Assembly (NCBI GenBank): GCA_026874595.1
Contig: CM049316.1
Location: 14,573,839 to 14,637,838 of the forward strand
DNA length: 64,000 bases
Source of the DNA: Sipunculus nudus
Taxonomy: Eukaryota; Annelida; Sipuncula; Golfingiida; Sipunculidae
Direction of reading: 5' to 3'
The notes under the pieces are model-generated. The model did no database searches and was not told where the DNA came from. It saw nothing but the letters and a program-made list of their open reading frames with translations. Shown here piece after piece: positions 57,101-63,100 of this stretch (positions are counted from its first letter, which is position 1; the number at the start of each line of letters is the position of its first letter). Position numbers and translations under genes: made by a program.

Positions 57101-60100
57101 AAGTTGCTGCATGAGTGTAGTCTAGATGAAGATTAATTAAAGGTTGATCTTAGTGACGGTGAAAAATACCTCCTGTTTTGTGAAGAAGACTCCCTGTGCT
57201 GCCCTAGCTGTGTCGTCTAACCACGTTACCATCAAGTTTTTAACATACATCATGTCTTCTGCTTTCAGATCCTACCAAATAGAATAATAAACAGATTAAA
57301 CACAAAGCATTAACACAAGACAAATATTTTAAATAACCATTTTGCTGTTCTTTCTAAGAATGTACCAGCTAATGAAATGCCAAATGTAATGTATCCACAA
57401 CAGTTGTCAATACAAATTTACCACAGTGTTATCAGTAACCCTCACAGTGGACATACCTTGTCTCATTTGGGTGAACATATATACAGTTCATAACAAAAGG
57501 CTATAAGTAGCATTTGATATGTGTGTAAGCAGTACATATGAGTTAGGTATTCACATACAGCTAGGAACCACACTCATTTTTTTCTCTTGGAGTAATTTTA
57601 CATTTAAATTTGCATGTGCAATTCATATGTGTATATAGACATGCAAATGCATCATGTTTCGATAACTCATGGTAGTGATTGCAAACTCATCTGCATGATA
57701 ACGGACAGAGAAATTCCAAACTTTGACTTCACTGATAGGGTATTTCTCTGGTGGATTACTTCTCTACTAATGCAGCTCTATAGTAAAATTGTGTATTTTG
57801 CTTCATACAGACTGCATATGCACAAGTACAAATGGAATCACAGGCATCACTTTTCCAGCTGCATTAAGCATACATACCTCATACGCATACATGGAATGCA
57901 GGCTCATTTTGTAAAGAGTATGTCGTTAACTCATTTAAAAACAGAAAAGCCAGTATTACATTTATACACAATTTTTGAAATAATTAATTATCAAAGTATA
58001 TTATCACAGTAAAATTTTCATAATGTGCTGATTGACATCAAATATCACAGCAATGGTCACAGCTCAAATGCAAATAATTCATGCCTGCCAGAGGCTGACA
58101 AGATTTGTCACATAAATTGTCTAAAAATGCAATGAATGAAAAAAAACAAGAGATCCATGGGTCACAGCACTCAGCTGAATTTAGCATTCAATTAAATCTT
58201 GATTAATAAAGTTGTATCCTTATAAAAAAAAGCTCTAGCTTTAACAGCTAACATAAAATTTATTTTATATTTCCTGATGTTTTGATGAGGTGCCTAATTT
58301 TCAGGTCCATAATTTATAATATTACACAATATCAACCCAATTTTTGGCATGTACATAGGAAATATATAATAGTGGAATATCTCTGCAAAACATAAACAAA
58401 ACAACACCAGTGGTTTTGATATAAGGCCCTCTTGCCATGTAACAACAGGATGTTATTGGAAAACGGAGATTTTCCATTAATTTCCCCAAGGAACAAAGTC
58501 GCAGTAAACCAGTTTTGGGTTTGTTACGAAATCTTAGGGACGTCTAACTGTATGGTGAATTTGGGATTTGTAGGTCCAATGGTTTCAAAACATGCCCTAT
58601 TAACTGCTTTTACCTGACTGGAATAGGGTTACAAGGAAACTCAATTTGCAGGGCTTCTGTTTTCTAGCATGGCTTGGAACCATGAGCATAAAATGAAAAT
58701 TTATAGAATATATAATTCATTTTACATCTGATTCTCCTACAAAACTTGCCAGTAGAGAGATTGTTTTGGCTGGTTATGTGTCTAACCTTTTGTTCTTCTA
58801 AAAGAAACTTCTGGAAGTCTCCTGCATATACTTTCCTGCAAAAGAAATATCAAACATACAAACAGCTGACAAATAACTTAAGCTTTCAATGTATGAGATA
58901 CCTTTCCTGAAAATATTACCATTAAATCTTTGAACACTGGACCTTCTGCTCTTTCAGCAGTAGACATATAATGGTACATAAATTAAAAGATAGAAGAGGT
59001 TAAGATAAGGCAATATCTCTCAGAGATTTACAAAATCCCCAGTGACTGCATAGAGGACACATTAAGCTTGTCATTCTCTATGTGCACATTTTCTTTAATC
59101 AGAGTCAGCACAAACAAATTACATATATTTTATTTATATACACATGAGGGTTTTGAAGATACTTAAAGGACTCATTCACCTACCAGTTTAGTTAAATACA
59201 CACATAATGAAATATAGTTTTTTCTCTTCAAATATTATAGTAAATGCCAATATTTCAATTTACGACCATTTGCATACTCCTGTAATCAAGAAGGAAATCA
59301 TTTGTACCATGTGGGATAAGTGGCGTATAACATAAACTTAAGGCGCACACCACCTAGTGGCCATACTGCTCATCCTCCCAAATCAAGATTTTTAAGTTTC
59401 CAACAGATGTTGTTTCTGTTTCTGTTTTCCTGTTTCTTGACCTTGTTTGGGAGTTCTTTGGCATTTGCAAAATCAGACCATAGCTTTGTTATGATAAACA
59501 AACACAAGGACAATGTTTACTTACACAATGAACCTTGTACAAAGTATAATGCAGGTGAGTTTGGGACGTTAACTTGTTTACACACAGAACCTTGTATAAC
59601 GTATAAATGAGGTGAGTTGGGGACAGCAAATCCACGTGCCACAATCAACCAATAGCATGAGATAACAAATACATTATTTGTGTGTAAATGTATCTTTAAA
59701 TCCCATATTAACTTTTGTGAATTTACACATTATTAATTTGAAAATACTTACCCATCCCTTACAAAACTTGACATATGGTTGTCAAACATCTGTAATTTAG
59801 AGAAATCTTTGAAATATAAAACAAAATATATGTACATATGTGCATCTACCCATTTTGTTGCCATGTTATGTAATATAAGTATATACAATTAAAACATGAT
59901 ATATGTATCTGGTCAAAATGTTACCCTAACTATTTCCTATCTGGAAAAATTCTCAACTGCTTCACCCCTTTTAACCAGATATTAGCTTCTTGGTAATATC
60001 AATAATGTTCATATGAATATAATGGGATTTCCAAATAAACAGCAACCATCATCAATATATATGTCATTGATTTGATAACACTTCCTGGCTCTGTGTCAGG

Positions 60101-63100
60101 CCTGGTGTTGCTGCCTGCAGCTACTAAACATCTTGCACTGTTAATGGACAACCGTTTCGTTGCTTCCCCATATATAGAGAAAAGTGGTGTTTGACCACAA
60201 TACAATCATATTTTACAGAAAAGGCAGTTTAATTATCAGTTTCATGGATGTGGTGACATTTAAACTTCTTCACTGTGGCAAAAGTATCTTATTTTCATTA
60301 CAACTGCAACATTTTGGCAACTGTCTGACATCTTACTTTGATTATTGTGTATTTTGGTCCAAGAAGACACATGCTGTACTGCTCATAAATGCCATGACAG
60401 AAGCAGTAAGAATGTATATGTAGCGCCAACAATGCTTTGTGTACTGGTCTTGTTTTATAAGGATTATAGACATATTTAAACTGGGAATTTATGCAATTAG
60501 CTTAGCAAAACAGAATTCTGTCCTTAAACGAGGAGATACCGAGATACTGAAGGGTTTTCTCCCATATGCAGACACAGATCATACTGAGCTTAGAATCCCA
60601 ACCAGATGCATACATAGGGTGGTGACTAAAATGTACGGTCAGATATATTCAACATTTTAGTCACCCTTGGTGGCCAGGCCAGGCTGTGAAAACCATAAAA
60701 TCTGGCTTTACAAATCATTCTTTATATTAGGAACAACTACAGTGTACAACAACTGGATACTGAGTATGACAATGGAACTTGCAATTTTGCATACTCACAT
60801 AAGCTGTGAACATGATATTGTGGTACAGCATGGCAAAGGCTTCATACCCAATCTCTCTCATCTTCTGATCAATTTCCTGTAAAATGGGGGGGACAAAAAA
60901 TAGAATCATGGTTTACTGTATACATCAAATGCAAAATTTCTCATAAATAAACTTGTAACATATTGCCACTTACTCCTTTACACAGCAAAAAATAATTTTC
61001 TTGATAAGATAAATTTTCATGCCCCGTCCATATACTGTGGTTGCCTTTATATCGGCGGGGCTGAATTTTCACGGTTTTTATATTTTTAAAAGTTTCACGG
61101 GGTTCCTTTTTCGCGCTCTATCATTGGTCTAGTAGTATATTTTATTATCAAAAATTATTTCATTAACCGGTAATTTCACTATTATCTAGGTCTACTATTT
61201 CTCTGTCCGGATATCGCATGTTCAAACATTCACAGACGGCTGTGCCGACGCCTGCGGGAATCATTGACCCCGCTGGCTGTAATAAGTTCAGGGCCAAGGC
61301 TCATTATACAACTCACATGTTATTAAGGCGTGTCGAGAAACCAACCTGTAACTACAAAGTTTGTTTAGAGAAACTGTCTTGATGGGGGTATCTTACTCCT
61401 GTTAATTAAAAGTCATAATCATCTGCTCATCCAACAAGGGACGCCCCTGTAGGGAGCCCCCTTGTTTCAGTATCAAAGGCAGGGATGTGCCCAGATTAAT
61501 TTGAGTGCCGTTTATGTTGCTAATTACTTCCATATAGGTGGATGAAGGAACAGTATTCAGTTTCTTACAGTTAGAATCTGAAGCAAAACATAATATTCCA
61601 CTGTTTTTCAAATATATTCAAAATTCACGTCATCACTAGCCAATCATACATCGTTTGGCGAGTCATGATTTCATAATTAGTCCTTTATACAGTAACAAGG
61701 TGGCGTAACCCTAGCAGCTACGTTCACTACTTTATGGCAAATTTTATTCATTAACATGACTAAATACGGTACAATGTGAAAGAATACTTCTACTCAATAT
61801 TCATTTTAAGCGGCACTGGATGTCATCTAACTTGGCACACATACACGTAATTTTTTAATATTACTGCCCAGAGGGCACTGACACTTTCTAGTCATGTGCC
61901 GGGGGACAGGAAAAAACTGCCAGGCGCGTCTGCCAGCGTTAGCACGCACTTTTAAAGGGCCATGGTTTTTTGCATCTAAGCCAACCTATATTATTTAAAA
62001 TGGGCCCTGTCATTTTCCCTGAATCATTTAATGTATATGCACCAGGCTCGATGAACATCACTACGTAGCTGAAGATAAATCTCAACTGTCGCAAACTATC
62101 AGCAGCTTCTGAAATTAATGATCATGGTCTGGTATATATGCATTCAAAATTGCTTGGTTTCAATTTCGCGGTCAGAGAGCGACCGCGAATAACGCGAATT
62201 TGAAACCACCGCAAATAAGAAGACAACCACATGAATTATTTTACAATCAAATGAACCATCTTATGGAAGACAATTTTTTAAGGGAGTGGGGCGAGAAAAT
62301 TTTCTTGTTTTGGTAAAGAATATGTTTTTTCTTTTGATAAGATAATTTTCTTGCTATCATGAAAAAGACATCTTTTGGCAAAAAATTTCTTGGGATATTA
62401 TAATAAAGGAAATTTTCTTATGATAAGACAATACATATTGTCATATTGGAATTACAATCTAGAAATCTAGACATACTTTCATGACTTTAAGCATGCTGCC
62501 TATAAATAAAGAAAATAAATCTTTAGGATTTCATGTCAATGGAAATAATTTCCTTTGGATAAGAAATATAATCTTTTTAAGATTTAATTTTTGACAGTGC
62601 AATTATTTTACTCAATGGCAATTGTAAGCAACTGCAAATTTAGAGATACAGAAAATAACCATAAAGCATGAAACAGGTGAAATATAAGGGTAATCATGTT
62701 CAGCTGACAAACTTACTTTATAAATACAAAGACAAATTTCAGGTTAATAAACTGAAAGTATCTTGTAAAATGCTCTGATTGAGAGACAATGATCACACGT
62801 ATAGCCTGGCAAGTCTGAAAGTAAGTTGAGCTAAAAATGAGGGGTACTTTCAAGCCTTCCTTTAATGCTTCGACAGAAGGAAAATGATCACATAAAATAC
62901 CAGTAGGTCCCATTCTGATATCTTATACATAGGACACATGCAATTATACATGTTTATCTCAGACTAGATGCAGAGTGTATAGATTAACTCAACAATGTAA
63001 TAATATTGCATGATGTCAGATGTCTTGTCAATGATCAAAAACTCAAAATTTGGTCATCTTTGGAATTTGGATGAGCTTTAAATTCACTTACCTGATATTT

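Noticed and set aside
57614-58012. 132-codon plus-strand ORF
   Set aside because: Lies in an AT-rich intron; no domain, no start context and no splice partners.
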